From Actinomycetes bacterium (GTDB lineage Bacteria > Actinomycetota > Actinomycetes > Streptosporangiales > Streptosporangiaceae): a DNA stretch of 43,384 nucleotides. Each line of letters begins with the position of its first letter. The stretch's first letter is position 1. The notes below the pieces were generated by a model. It searched no databases and was not told where the DNA came from. It worked only from the letters and a program-made list of their open reading frames with translations. The position numbers and the translations under genes were made by a program. Positions 18,254 through 27,682 of this stretch are shown one piece after another. The DNA lies in contig JAJYUU010000018.1 of assembly GCA_021792405.1 (NCBI GenBank), positions 1-43,384 on the forward strand, in the 5' to 3' direction.

Positions 18254-19147
18254 GTAGCCGACCCGGCGCAAGTCAGCGCCCGCCACCGACTCGATCTCGG
18301 TCAGCTGCGCGGCGGTGAGCTGCCGTCGCCAGGCGCCCGGCTCGGCAGCCGACGGGCCGTCACGCCGCACCGCCGCAACTGCGATCGGGCCGACCTTGTC
18401 GCCGACGAAACCGGACACTGCCGCCGCGGTAGCGGCCGGCTGCTGCACCATGTTCTCGTACCGAAGCGTGGCGAGCTGTTGCGCCGACAACGAGGTCCGG
18501 AGCCTGGCCATCGCGCGAACCGCGCCGCGCCAGCGCATGGCGCACTTCCCCGCCGCCGACAGCTCCGGCCAGATTGCCAGGTCATGCTCGGTCTCGATGC
18601 CGAAGAACGGGTTGGGGAACTCGCTCTCCACGTTCGCCCTGCCGGGCTTGAACCAGGCCAGCGCCTGCGGGTCGGTGAGCATAGCCGCCACCACGTCCCT
18701 GCCGTCCCGGACGATCTGCACGAGCCGGGCGTCGGGAAACGCGCCGACCAGGGCCTCGGCGCAATACATCAGGTCAGGGCTGGCGTCACCGTAGCGGACG
18801 ATGTCCCGGTCGGTCACGCAGCAAGCGGGCCCGGTGACCCGGCCAGCCTCCCGGCAGAACGGCGAGCAGGTCAGGCAGCAGTGCGCGGTTACCTGCCAGG
18901 ACTGGGCGAAGGCATCCCGCAGCACGGAGGCTGCCGCGTCGCTGCGGCCGCGCTGGATCGACGGGCTCCGGGCGAAGGCATAGACAACGCCCTGCACGGC
19001 TTCCTGACCGATCGTGACGTGGAAGCCAGCGGACTGTTTCAGCGCACGGCCGAACAGGTCCGCGCCGGAATGCGGGGCGCCGATGACGAAGACCGGCTGG
19101 CGGACCTTGCGGCCGTTGACTACCAGGATGTGCGTGCGGGGTGGCAT
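18245..19147 (-). CDS. Sulfotransferase family protein
   Basis: This encodes 300 residues. The 5'-phosphosulfate loop is FVIGAPHSGADLFGRAL (20-36), and RLVQIVRDGRDVVAAML is the 3'-phosphate segment. LRYENMV and a C-terminal helix follow. Members move sulfate from PAPS to small molecules or cell-envelope glycans. There is a cysteine-rich stretch (CCLTCSPFC ... PACCVTD) near the middle, unusual for the family. The last nine bases overlap the convergent ABC exporter gene. Confidence 0.82.
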   Translation of the reverse strand: MPPRTHILVVNGRKVRQPVFVIGAPHSGADLFGRALKQSAGFHVTIGQEAVQGVVYAFARSPSIQRGRSDAAASVLRDAFAQSWQVTAHCCLTCSPFCREAGRVTGPACCVTDRDIVRYGDASPDLMYCAEALVGAFPDARLVQIVRDGRDVVAAMLTDPQALAWFKPGRANVESEFPNPFFGIETEHDLAIWPELSAAGKCAMRWRGAVRAMARLRTSLSAQQLATLRYENMVQQPAATAAAVSGFVGDKVGPIAVAAVRRDGPSAAEPGAWRRQLTAAQLTEIESVAGADLRRVGYLQ

Positions 19148-19256
19148 GGCTACCCATCAGTGTGGCACCGCCCGGCCGGTGCCCGGTCCGGCTCCGTTGA
19201 TCGCGCCCGGCCCTAGCGGCCTGCTGTGCCGGGGCCTGCTGCGCTGGAAGCCGCCG

Positions 19257-21119
19257 TCACGACGGGCGCGCAGCCGGCCGCTTGCGTCCGCCGGTACGGC
19301 GGCAGTGTCCCGCGGCGTGACCCTCCAGGTTCAGCGCCGACTGGATGAGCGGAACGTGACTGAACGCCTGCGGTGTGTTACCAACCTGGCGGCCATACCG
19401 CGGGTCGTACTCCTCGCTCAGCAAGCCGAGATCGCTGCGAAGGCTCAGCAGCCGCTCGAATATCGCTACTGCCTCGTCGTACTCGCCGATCAGGTGCAGT
19501 GCGTTCACAAGCCAGAAGCTGCAGGCCAGGAACGCCCCTTCGGCGCCGGGCAGGCCGTCCACGTCGGCCTGGGCGCCGGAGTTTATCACCTTGGCCGGCT
19601 GGGTATAGCGCAGCACCAGGCCGTCGCGCATCAGCTCGCGCTTGATCACCTTGACCGTCGAGACGACCCTCGGGTCCTCTGGCGGCAGGAAGCCCACCTC
19701 GGGGATCAGCAGTACCGAGGCATCGAGTTCCTTGCTGCCGTAGTACTGGGTGAAGACGCCCCGATCGGCGTCGTAGCCCTGGTCGAGCACCTGGGCATGG
19801 ATCTCGTCCCTGATGGCGGTCCACCGCTCCAGCGGGCCCGGGCTGCCCTGCTGCACCAGGCGTATCGCGCGGTCGAAGGCCACCCAGGCCATCATCTTGG
19901 AATGCACGAAGTGCCGCCGCGGGCCGCGCACCTCCCAGATTCCCTCGTCCGGCTCGTGCCAGTGCTTCTCCAGGAAGTCCAGGAGCTGCCGCTGCAGGCT
20001 CCAGGTGTGCTTGTCGAACTCCAGCCCGGCCTGCCTGCCCAGCGTCAGCGCGTCGATGACCTCGCCGTAGACATCCAGCTGGCGCTGGTCGACAGCGGCG
20101 TTGCCGATCCGGACTGGCGCGGACCGCTCGTAACCGGGCAGCCAGCTGACTTCCCACTCAGCCAGCCTGCGCTCGCCGGCTACCCCGTACATGATCTGCA
20201 CGTCGTTCGGGTCGCCGGCGATCGCCCGGCCGAGCCACTGGCGCCAGCTGTCAGCCTCGGCCGTGTAGCCGGTCCGCAGCAGCGCCTCCAGCGTGATCGT
20301 GGCATCACGCAGCCAGCAGTACCGGTAGTCCCAGTTCCGCACGCCGCCGATGTCCTCCGGCAGCGAGGTGGTGGGCGCCGCGACGATGCCGCCGGTGGGC
20401 GCGTAGGTGAGCGCTTTCAGGGTGATCAGGGACCGCATCACCGCGTCCCGGTACGGGCCGGAGTAGGTGCACTGAGACGACCAGTCCGACCAGAAGTCCC
20501 TGGTCGACTCCAGTGCGGCCGCGCCGACGACGCACGGGTCAGGGGGGAGTTGTGATTGCTTCCAGGCCAGCGAGAACTCCACCCGATCGTCGGCCCTGAC
20601 GTCGAAAGTGGCCTGGTGGGCCATGTTCTGGCCGATACTGCGGACGGTGCCGTGGAAGCAGACCGAGTCTGGCCCGGCGATGGCCCTGATGTCGGTCCCG
20701 TGCCGCATGACCCACGGCACCACTTTGCCGTAGCCGAACCTGATCCGCAGCACCGACTCCATCTCCACGGTCCCGCTGATGCCCTCGATCATCCGGATCA
20801 GCACCGGGTAACCGTGGTCCCGCGGCGGCATGAAATCGATCACGCGCACTTCGCCGCTGAAGGTCGTCCAGGTGGTTTCCAGGATCAGCGAGTCACCCTG
20901 ATACTGCCGGCGTACTTCGCCGCGTCGGCTAACCGGCCCGTCAGTGACCGTGGGACAGACCCGCCAGTGCCCGTTACGTTCATCCCCGAGCAGCGCCGCG
21001 AAGCATGCATCGGAGTCGAATCTGGGCAGGCAGAGCCAGTCGACGGAGCCGTCCCGGCTGATCAGCGCAGCGGTCTGCATGTCCCCGATCAATGCGTAGT
21101 CCTCGATCAGGCCCGTCAT
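19257..21119 (-). CDS. Glycoside hydrolase family 15 protein (glucoamylase/trehalase-like)
   Basis: This encodes 620 residues from ATG 21119, with GGGAGG before it. The N-terminal beta domain opens with IEDYALIGDMQTAALISRDG followed by SVDWLCLPRFDSDACF, characteristic of bacterial GH15 enzymes. The (alpha/alpha)6 barrel includes GGVRNWDYRYCWLRDA, SAPVRIGNAAVDQRQLDVYG and, at the C-terminus, LLSEEYDP with GNTPQAFSHVPLI. The Glu in LSEEYDP fits the catalytic base position. Actinobacterial members include trehalases and glucoamylases; substrate cannot be assigned. No signal peptide is seen, so it is likely cytoplasmic. Confidence 0.93.
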   Translation of the reverse strand: MTGLIEDYALIGDMQTAALISRDGSVDWLCLPRFDSDACFAALLGDERNGHWRVCPTVTDGPVSRRGEVRRQYQGDSLILETTWTTFSGEVRVIDFMPPRDHGYPVLIRMIEGISGTVEMESVLRIRFGYGKVVPWVMRHGTDIRAIAGPDSVCFHGTVRSIGQNMAHQATFDVRADDRVEFSLAWKQSQLPPDPCVVGAAALESTRDFWSDWSSQCTYSGPYRDAVMRSLITLKALTYAPTGGIVAAPTTSLPEDIGGVRNWDYRYCWLRDATITLEALLRTGYTAEADSWRQWLGRAIAGDPNDVQIMYGVAGERRLAEWEVSWLPGYERSAPVRIGNAAVDQRQLDVYGEVIDALTLGRQAGLEFDKHTWSLQRQLLDFLEKHWHEPDEGIWEVRGPRRHFVHSKMMAWVAFDRAIRLVQQGSPGPLERWTAIRDEIHAQVLDQGYDADRGVFTQYYGSKELDASVLLIPEVGFLPPEDPRVVSTVKVIKRELMRDGLVLRYTQPAKVINSGAQADVDGLPGAEGAFLACSFWLVNALHLIGEYDEAVAIFERLLSLRSDLGLLSEEYDPRYGRQVGNTPQAFSHVPLIQSALNLEGHAAGHCRRTGGRKRPAARPS

Positions 21120-21237
21120 CGAAGCCTCCCGTCGCTGGCGCGCAGCAGCCGCCAGTGTGGCAGCCGCGGCACGCATTCTTCGACACTAAGGGTGACATGG
21201 GACCAGGGCGCACGGCGGCAGGTCGTAGAGTGGCGGC

Positions 21238-21654
21238 GTGCGCGCGGAATGGCTTGGCGGTCGGGGCCGGCAGCCCGAGACGGTCCGGCGGCGGGGTACC
21301 GCCCGCCGCCCCTTGATCGCGGCGGCTGCCGCAGCCGGCGCCGTCACGCTGATCGGGATCAGCGGCTGCGCGCAGATGACCGCGGCGATGGATAAGCAGT
21401 GGATGACAGTGCAGTTCAGCCCGAACACGTCGGTGGCTACCGCGCTGCACGTCAGGGCCGCGTGCTCGCACATTCAGAACACGCCGCCGATGGCGCTGCC
21501 AGCGCAGCACTCGGAGATCAACACGATGTACGGGGTGCGGTACGATACCACGAACTCCACTCCGGCTAACCTGGCTCAGCTCCAGACCTGCCTGCAGAAG
21601 TTCAAGGCGGTTCAGGGCGTGAACCCCGACAGCGCGGCCAACGAGGGCAGCTGA
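21238..21654 (+). CDS. Putative lipoprotein
   Basis: This encodes 138 residues from GTG 21238. After a basic stretch (RRRGTARR) comes a hydrophobic segment (LIAAAAAAGAVTLIGISGC) ending in a lipobox (ISGC, Cys about 44), so it should be a membrane-anchored lipoprotein. The mature part has two cysteines (AACSHI, LQTCLQK) that may pair. Similar short lipoproteins are common in actinomycetes; function is unknown. It diverges from the GH15 gene and converges on fdhD. Confidence 0.75.
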   Translation: MRAEWLGGRGRQPETVRRRGTARRPLIAAAAAAGAVTLIGISGCAQMTAAMDKQWMTVQFSPNTSVATALHVRAACSHIQNTPPMALPAQHSEINTMYGVRYDTTNSTPANLAQLQTCLQKFKAVQGVNPDSAANEGS

Positions 21655-21672
21655 CACACGGGCCGCCTGCGC

Positions 21673-22515
21673 TCACTGCGGCCAGGCGACCCGCTGCGGA
21701 CCGGTGTAGATGTTCATCGACTCACCGCGCACGAATCCCGCCAGCGTCAGGCCCGCGTCGTCGGCGAGCTCGGCAGCCAGCGATGACGGGGCGGAGACGG
21801 CCGCCAGCACCGGGATGCCGGCCAGCACGGCCTTCTGCACCAGCTCGAACGAGGCCCGCCCGCTCACCATCAGCACCGTGCGCCGCAACGGCAGCAGCCC
21901 GGCTTGCAGTGCCCAGCCAACGATCTTGTCGACAGCGTTGTGCCTGCCGACGTCCTCCCGTACCGCCAGCAACTCGCCCGCGCTGCTGAAGAGCCCGGCC
22001 GCGTGCAGCCCGCCGGTCCGGTCGAACACCCGCTGCGCGCCGCGGAGCGCGCCGGGCAGCCCCGCCAGCACGGCCGCGGGCACCTGGAACTGATCCTCAT
22101 CGAGCCTGTAACGGCCGGGAACGCGCAGTTCGGCGATGCTGGATTTGCCACAGACACCGCAGGCGCTGCTGGTCAGGAAGTTGCGGCGCGGGCCGGACGC
22201 CAGCGGAGGCCGCAGCTCCACGTCGGCAATGTTGCCGATCGCGTCGCCGGCCTCGTGGTCGTGGCCGCACTGGCTGCCGTCGCAGATCCTGATCGACCGG
22301 ATGTCCCCAGCCGAGCTGATAACGCCCTCGCTGAACAGGAAGCCGGCTGCCAGCTCGATGTCGTCGCCTGGCGTCCGCATGGTGAGGCTGACCGCCTGGC
22401 CGGCGATCCTGATGCCGAGCGGCTCCTCGGCGGCCAGCAGGTCAGCGCGCTCGCTCGTGCCGGGCTCGCCGATGCAGATCCGGGTTACCCGCCTGCGCGC
22501 CGTCCGTCCGGCCAC
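21673..22515 (-). CDS. fdhD: Formate dehydrogenase sulfurtransferase FdhD
   Basis: This encodes 280 residues from GTG 22515, preceded by GGAGGA. FdhD carries sulfur from cysteine desulfurase to the molybdenum cofactor and is needed for active formate dehydrogenase. The conserved CGVCGK (Cys-x-x-Cys sulfur shuttle), FDRTGGLHAAGLF, VREDVGRHNAVDKIVGWAL and SGRASFELVQKA segments are all present. The open frame continues further upstream, but length and ribosome binding site favour 22515. It diverges from the formate dehydrogenase operon across 92 bases. Confidence 0.95.
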   Translation of the reverse strand: MAGRTARRRVTRICIGEPGTSERADLLAAEEPLGIRIAGQAVSLTMRTPGDDIELAAGFLFSEGVISSAGDIRSIRICDGSQCGHDHEAGDAIGNIADVELRPPLASGPRRNFLTSSACGVCGKSSIAELRVPGRYRLDEDQFQVPAAVLAGLPGALRGAQRVFDRTGGLHAAGLFSSAGELLAVREDVGRHNAVDKIVGWALQAGLLPLRRTVLMVSGRASFELVQKAVLAGIPVLAAVSAPSSLAAELADDAGLTLAGFVRGESMNIYTGPQRVAWPQ

Positions 22516-22607
22516 GGCTCCTCCGACCTGGTCCGCGTGCTTCTGATCCCAGCCAATACGCCCCCCCCGGCTTGCCCTTTGCAGGCTACGTCCGTTTGGA
22601 TAGGACA

Positions 22608-25600
22608 GTGCCCCAACTACCCGGCTGGATCGCGAACTGGCCTGCCTACCGGCAGCTGACCGGACGTGACCGGCTGGGCCGGGGTGAGGCGGTCCGGTCA
22701 CCGCATACCGAGGCGGCGGCTCCGCGCACGCAGGCCGCCGATCGCGTCGTGAGCTCCATCTGCCCGTACTGCGCGGTGGGCTGCGGCCAGCGTGTCTACG
22801 TGGCCAGCGCAGGCGGCCGGGATGCGGTGACCCAGATCGAGGGCGACCCGGACTCGCCGGTGTCGCGCGGCCGCCTGTGCCCGAAGGGCGCCGCGAGCAA
22901 GCAACTGGTCACCCAGCCCGGCCGGCTGACGAAGGTGGCCTACCGGCGGCCCTACGGCACCGCCTGGGAGCAGCTGAGCCTGGACCAGGCGATGGACATG
23001 ATCGCCGACCGGGTGATCGCCACCAGGAGGGACACCTGGCAGGAGCACCATGGCGGCCAGCGGGTAGCCAGGACTCTCGGCATCGCCAGCCTTGGCGGCG
23101 CGACCCTGGACAATGAGGAGAACTACCTCATCAAGAAGCTGTGGACCGCGCTCGGCGCGATCCAGATCGAGAACCAGGCGCGGATATGACACTCCGCCAC
23201 CGTTCCCGGTCTGGGGACTAGCTTCGGCCGCGGCGGCGCCACCACATTCCCGCGCGACCTCGTCAACTCGGACTGCATCGTCATCTGCGGTTCGAACATG
23301 GCTGAGTGCCATCCGGTAGCGTTCCAGTGGGTCGTGGAGGCCAAGGCCCGCGGCGCCACGGTGATCCACGTCGACCCGCGGTTCACCCGCACCAGTGCGC
23401 TGGCGGACCTGCACGTGCCCACCAGGGCCGGCGGCGACATCGTGTTCCTCGGCGCGCTGATCAATCACGTGCTGTCCGGCGGGCACGAGTTCACCGAGTA
23501 CGTCCGCGCCTACACCAACGCCGCCGACATCTTGCCTGCGGAGTTCACCGACGCCGAGGACGGCGGCGGGCTGTTCTCCGGCTACGACCCGGACACCAGG
23601 ACTTACGACAACTCCAGCTGGCAGCCGACCGGGGAGCGGGACGAGACGCTGCAGCACCCGCGGTGCGTCTTTCAGGTGCTCAAGCGGCATTTCTCCCGGT
23701 ACACGCCGGATCTGGTGGAACAGGTCTGCGGGATCGGGCCAGCGGAGTTCGGCAGGGTCGCCGATGCCGTCGTCGCGGCCAGCGGGCGGGAGAAGACGAC
23801 CGCCTGGGTGTATGCGGTGGGCTGGACCCAGCACAGCACCGGGGTACAGCACATCAGGACCGCGTCCATCCTGCAGATGCTGCTCGGCAACATGGGCAGG
23901 CCCGGCGGCGGCATCCTGGCGCTCCGCGGGCACGCGAACATCCAGGGCGCGACCGATGTGCCGACCCTGTTCCACTTGCTCGGCGGCTACCTGCCGATGC
24001 CAGGGCCGGGCGAGGACATGGCCACCTACCTGGCCCGGATCCCGGACGGCGGTTTCTGGGGCAACAAGCGCAAGTACCTGGTCAGCATGCTGAAGGCCTG
24101 GTTCGGGGACGCGGCGACGGCAGACAACGACTTCTGCTTCGGCTACCTGCCCAGGATCAGCGGCGATCACGGCACCTACCGCACGACGCTGGACATGATC
24201 GACGGCAAGGTCAAGGGGTTCTTCCTGCTCGGCGAGAACCCGGCCGTCGGGTCGGCGGGCGGCCGGCTGCAGCGGCTGGCGCTGGCCAACCTGGACTGGC
24301 TGGTGGTCAAGGACCTGACCATGATCGAGAGCGCCTCGTTCTGGCAGGACTCACCAGAAGTGGCCGGCGGCGAGCTGGTCACCGAGCGGATCGGGACCGA
24401 GGTATTTCTGCTGCCGGCGGCCGCGCACGTGGAGAAGGACGGCAGCTTCACCAACACCCAGCGGCTGCTGCAATGGCACGCTAAGGCGCTGGACCCGCCC
24501 GGCGACGCGCGCAGCGACCTGGCGTTCATGTACGACCTCGGCAACCGGATCCGCGCCCGGCTGGCTGGCTCGGATGATCCGGCCGACCGGCCGGTGCTGG
24601 ACCTGACCTGGGACTACCCGGAAGAGCCTGGCGGCGACCCGTCGGCCGAGGCGGTGCTGGCCGAGCTGAACGGCTACGCGGCCGACGGGTCGCCGTTGGC
24701 CTCGTCCGCGCAGCTTGCCGATGATGGCTCGACCAGGTGCGGCAGCTGGATCCACGCGGGCTGCTTCGCCGGCGGAGTGAACCAGACCGCCCGCCGCACG
24801 CCGTGGCAGGAGCAGGACCACGTGGCGCTGGAGTGGGGCTGGGCGTGGCCGGCCAACCGGCGCATCTTGTACAACCGGGCATCGGCCGACCCGGACGGCA
24901 GGCCGTGGAGCGAGGCGAAGGCCTACGTCTGGTGGGACGAGCAGGCGCGCGAGTGGACCGGCCTGGACGTGCCGGACTTTGAGAAGGCCAAGCCGCCGGA
25001 CTACCTGCCGCCGCCCGGCGCCACCGGCCCGGCGGCGCTGAGCGGCCGCGATCCGTTCATCATGCAGGCAGACGGCAAGGCGGCGATCTTCGTGGCGCGC
25101 GGCCTGCAGGACGGGCCGCTGCCCGCGCACTTCGAGGCCGCCGAGTCGCCGCTGCGTAACCGGGTGTATCGGCAGGACGCCAGCCCGGTGTCGATCCAGT
25201 ACGCCGGCCGGCGGCAAACCCGCGACCAGGTAGCCGGGCATGACGCCACCTACCCGTTCGTGGTGACGACCTACCGGCTGACCGAGCACCATACCGCCGG
25301 CGGGATGAGCCGGACTCTGTCCAGGCTCGCCGAGCTGCAGCCCGAGCTGTTCTGCGAGGTGTCGCCTGAGCTGGCGGCGGAGCGCGGGCTGGAGAACGGC
25401 GGCTGGGCGACCATCATCACCGCGCGCGCGGCGATCGAGGCCAGGGTGCTGGTGACGCGAAGGCTGCGGCCGGTGCGGATACCCGGCGAGGGCGTCATCC
25501 ACCAGGTCGGGCTGCCGTACCACTTCGGCAGCGAGGGCCTGGTGACCGGTGACTCGGTCAACGACCTGCTGCCGCTGGTACTCGACCCGAACGTATTCAT

Positions 25601-25733
25601 CCAGGAGAGCAAGGTGGCTACCTGCGACATCAGGCCCGGGCGGCGGCCGACGGGAGCTGCCAGGATGCAGCTGGTGAACTCCTACCGGCACCGGGCGGGG
25701 CTGGCTGACGAAGAACCGCAGCCGGGCTCATGA
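22608..25733 (+). CDS. fdhA: Selenocysteine-containing formate dehydrogenase alpha subunit (TGA at 23187-23189 read as Sec)
   Basis: The gene is open from GTG 22608 to 25733 only if the TGA at 23187-23189 is decoded. It gives 1,041 residues, near the length of E. coli FdnG. The [4Fe-4S] site is ICPYCAVGC (Cys52, 55, 59) with Cys91 in RGRLCPKG. The active site reads ENQARI-Sec194-HSATVPGLGTSFGRG, as in Sec formate dehydrogenases. The remainder is the bis-MGD molybdopterin fold, ending in a cofactor-binding cap (VATCDIRPGR). It oxidises formate to CO2. No Tat signal is seen, so it is probably cytoplasmic. A TTG at 22572 is an alternative start. Its stop overlaps the beta subunit ATG. Confidence 0.93.
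23187..23218 (+). promoter_or_regulatory. Selenocysteine codon and bacterial SECIS hairpin
   Basis: Counting the T of TGA as +1, the hairpin arms are GTTCCC (+16 to +21) and GGGGAC (+27 to +32), with loop GGTCT (+22 to +26). The E. coli fdhF SECIS, as I recall it, has the same GGUCU loop with critical G23 and U24, and also U17 and U18. All four positions agree here. SelB binds such a loop while bringing Sec-tRNA. One stem pair is G-U. Confidence 0.85.
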
Positions 25734-26647
25734 CCAGCGACAGCATGCCGGTTGCCGATGGCGCACGCAACTCGCTGTACGGGCCGCTCGCTGACGTCGC
25801 TGCCGACGCCGGCTACCCCGGCAGTCATCCAGAGCGCGTCGGGTTCTTCACCGACACCAGCGTCTGCATCGGCTGCAAGGCATGCGAGGTGGCCTGCAAG
25901 GAGTGGAACGGGCTGCCCGACCCCGAGGCCGGCGCCCTGGCGCTAACCGGCATGTCTTATGACAACACCGGTGCGCTCGGCTCGAACAGCTGGCGTCATG
26001 TCGCGTTCATCGAGCAGACTGTGCCGTCCCGGGCCGATCCGGGCGAACCGGAGCTGATATCCGCGGTCGCCGACGGGGGCGCCACCCGCTGGCTGATGGC
26101 GTCCGACGTGTGCAAGCACTGCACGCATGCGGCTTGCCTCGATGTCTGCCCGACCGGCGCCCTGGTGCGCACCGAGTTCGGCACCGTTATCGTCCAGCCC
26201 GACGTGTGCAACGGCTGCGCCTACTGTGTGTCCGCTTGCCCGTTCGGCGTCATCGACCGGCGCGATGATGACGGGCGCGCATGGAAGTGCACGATGTGTT
26301 ACGACCGGCTGCGCGGCGGCCTGGAGCCAGCCTGCGCGAAGGCGTGCCCGACCGATTCCATCCAGTTCGGGCCGCTCGCCGAACTTCGCGAGATCGCCAG
26401 CGTCCGGCTCGCCGACGTGCAGGCGTCGGGGCATCCGGAGGCCCGCCTGTACGGGGCCGACCCGGACGACGGCATCGGCGGCGCCGGGGCGTTCTTCCTG
26501 CTGCTCGATGCGCCGGAGGTATACGGCCTGCCGCCGGACCCGGTGGTCACCACCAAGGACCTGCCGGCGATGTGGCGCTGGGCAGGTACGGCGGCCGCAG
26601 TCCTGGCGGCCGGCGTCGCGGTAGCGTTCGCGGGACGGCGCCGATGA
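25730..26647 (+). CDS. fdhB: Formate dehydrogenase beta (iron-sulfur) subunit
   Basis: This encodes 305 residues. It carries four [4Fe-4S] binding groups: CIGCKACEVAC, CKHCTHAACLDVC, CNGCAYCVSAC and CTMCYDRLRGG followed by ACAKAC. These are the ferredoxin-like clusters that pass electrons from the alpha subunit to the membrane. A hydrophobic C-terminal helix (AGTAAAVLAAGVAVAFAG) matches the membrane anchor of FdnH/FdoH-type subunits. The ATG overlaps the alpha stop by four bases, and its own stop overlaps the next start the same way, so the three subunits are translationally coupled. Confidence 0.93.
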   Translation: MTSDSMPVADGARNSLYGPLADVAADAGYPGSHPERVGFFTDTSVCIGCKACEVACKEWNGLPDPEAGALALTGMSYDNTGALGSNSWRHVAFIEQTVPSRADPGEPELISAVADGGATRWLMASDVCKHCTHAACLDVCPTGALVRTEFGTVIVQPDVCNGCAYCVSACPFGVIDRRDDDGRAWKCTMCYDRLRGGLEPACAKACPTDSIQFGPLAELREIASVRLADVQASGHPEARLYGADPDDGIGGAGAFFLLLDAPEVYGLPPDPVVTTKDLPAMWRWAGTAAAVLAAGVAVAFAGRRR

Positions 26648-27624
26648 CCGGGGGAGAGACCGTGACCCCGGCGAGAGACCGTGACAGGGGAGGCCGCGTG
26701 ACCGAACAGCCGCAGGTGCCGCCGGCCGACTTCCAGTCCTACTACGGCAGGCCCATCCTGAAGGTCAGCCGGTGGAAAGAGCCGCACCTGCCCGCATACC
26801 TGTTCCTCGGGGAGCTGTCCGGGGCGCTGGCGATGGTCGGTGCCGCCGCGGACGTGACCGGGCGCCCGTCGCTGGCCCGCGCCGCGCGGCTCGGGGCTGC
26901 CGCCGGGGCCTTCGCCGGCGGCGCCTTCCTGACGGCGGAGCTCGGCCGCCCGGAGCGCTTCCTCAACATGCTGCGGGTGGCGAAGCCGACCTCGCCGATG
27001 AGCATGGGCTCGTGGATTCTGGCGGCGCACTCCGGCCTGGTGTCGGCGAGCGCCGCGAGCGAGCTGACCGGCCGCCTGGCCAGCCTCGGCAGCCTGGCGG
27101 GAGCCGGCTCAGCCCTGACCGGGCCGCTGCTGGCGGCATATCCGGGCGTGCTGCTGGCGAACACCGCGGTGCCCGCCTGGCACGAGGCGTACCGGCAGCT
27201 GCCGCTGCTGTTCACCGGCGGCGCGATGACCGCGGCCGGTGCCGCCGGGCTGGCGGTCAGCGCGCTGAGCCGCGACCGGCCTGAGTTTGCCGCTGCCGGC
27301 CGGCTCGCGTTCATCGGCGCCGCGGTGGAAAGCCTCGCCGGGTACGGGCTGGAGACGATGCCGGGCCTGGCAGGCGAGCCGTACCGGACCGGGCCAGGCG
27401 GCCGGATGCTGACTGCCGCCAGGTACCTGACGATGGGCGGGGGAGTCGCGGCACTGGCCGGGCGGCGCAGCAGGACGGCTGCCGCCGTTTCGGCGGCGCT
27501 GCTCACCGGCGGCGGCTTGTGCGCCAAGTTCGCGGTCTTGCGAGCGGGGAAGGCCTCTGCTGCCGATCCGAAGTACGTGGTGGCCAGCCAGCGCGTTGCC
27601 CGGCCGGGCAGCCAGGGGGCGTGA
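26644..27624 (+). CDS. NrfD/PsrC-like membrane subunit
   Basis: This encodes 326 residues from the ATG overlapping the beta-subunit stop (ATGA). A polar start (about 1-50) holds FQSYYGRPILKVSRWKEP, then PAYLFLGELSGALAMVG begins the membrane part. Several further helices contain FLTAELGRPERFLNMLR, PMSMGSWILAAHSG and PAWHEAYRQLPLLFTGG, typical of NrfD/PsrC quinone-interacting subunits. In place of a cytochrome b gamma subunit (FdnI), it is expected to pass electrons to menaquinone. Helix topology was not computed. Confidence 0.88.
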   Translation: MTGGETVTPARDRDRGGRVTEQPQVPPADFQSYYGRPILKVSRWKEPHLPAYLFLGELSGALAMVGAAADVTGRPSLARAARLGAAAGAFAGGAFLTAELGRPERFLNMLRVAKPTSPMSMGSWILAAHSGLVSASAASELTGRLASLGSLAGAGSALTGPLLAAYPGVLLANTAVPAWHEAYRQLPLLFTGGAMTAAGAAGLAVSALSRDRPEFAAAGRLAFIGAAVESLAGYGLETMPGLAGEPYRTGPGGRMLTAARYLTMGGGVAALAGRRSRTAAAVSAALLTGGGLCAKFAVLRAGKASAADPKYVVASQRVARPGSQGA

Positions 27625-27682
27625 CGGGACCGGGCTGTTACCCCGGCGCCAGCCGGGGAGCGCGCTGGCGGCCGCTGCGGCG

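Noticed and set aside
16324-18318. A 664-codon plus-strand frame parallel to the ABC exporter
   Set aside because: It is the +1 shadow, rich in Arg/Ala/Gly, without Walker or membrane motifs.
23187-23189. The TGA as a nonsense mutation splitting the formate dehydrogenase into two genes or a pseudogene
   Set aside because: The residues on both sides match Sec formate dehydrogenases, a SECIS-like hairpin follows in the right register, and selA, selB, selC and selD are nearby.
22698-24170. A long minus-strand frame opposite the formate dehydrogenase gene
   Set aside because: Low-complexity shadow with no motif; the plus-strand gene is unambiguous and includes the TGA region.
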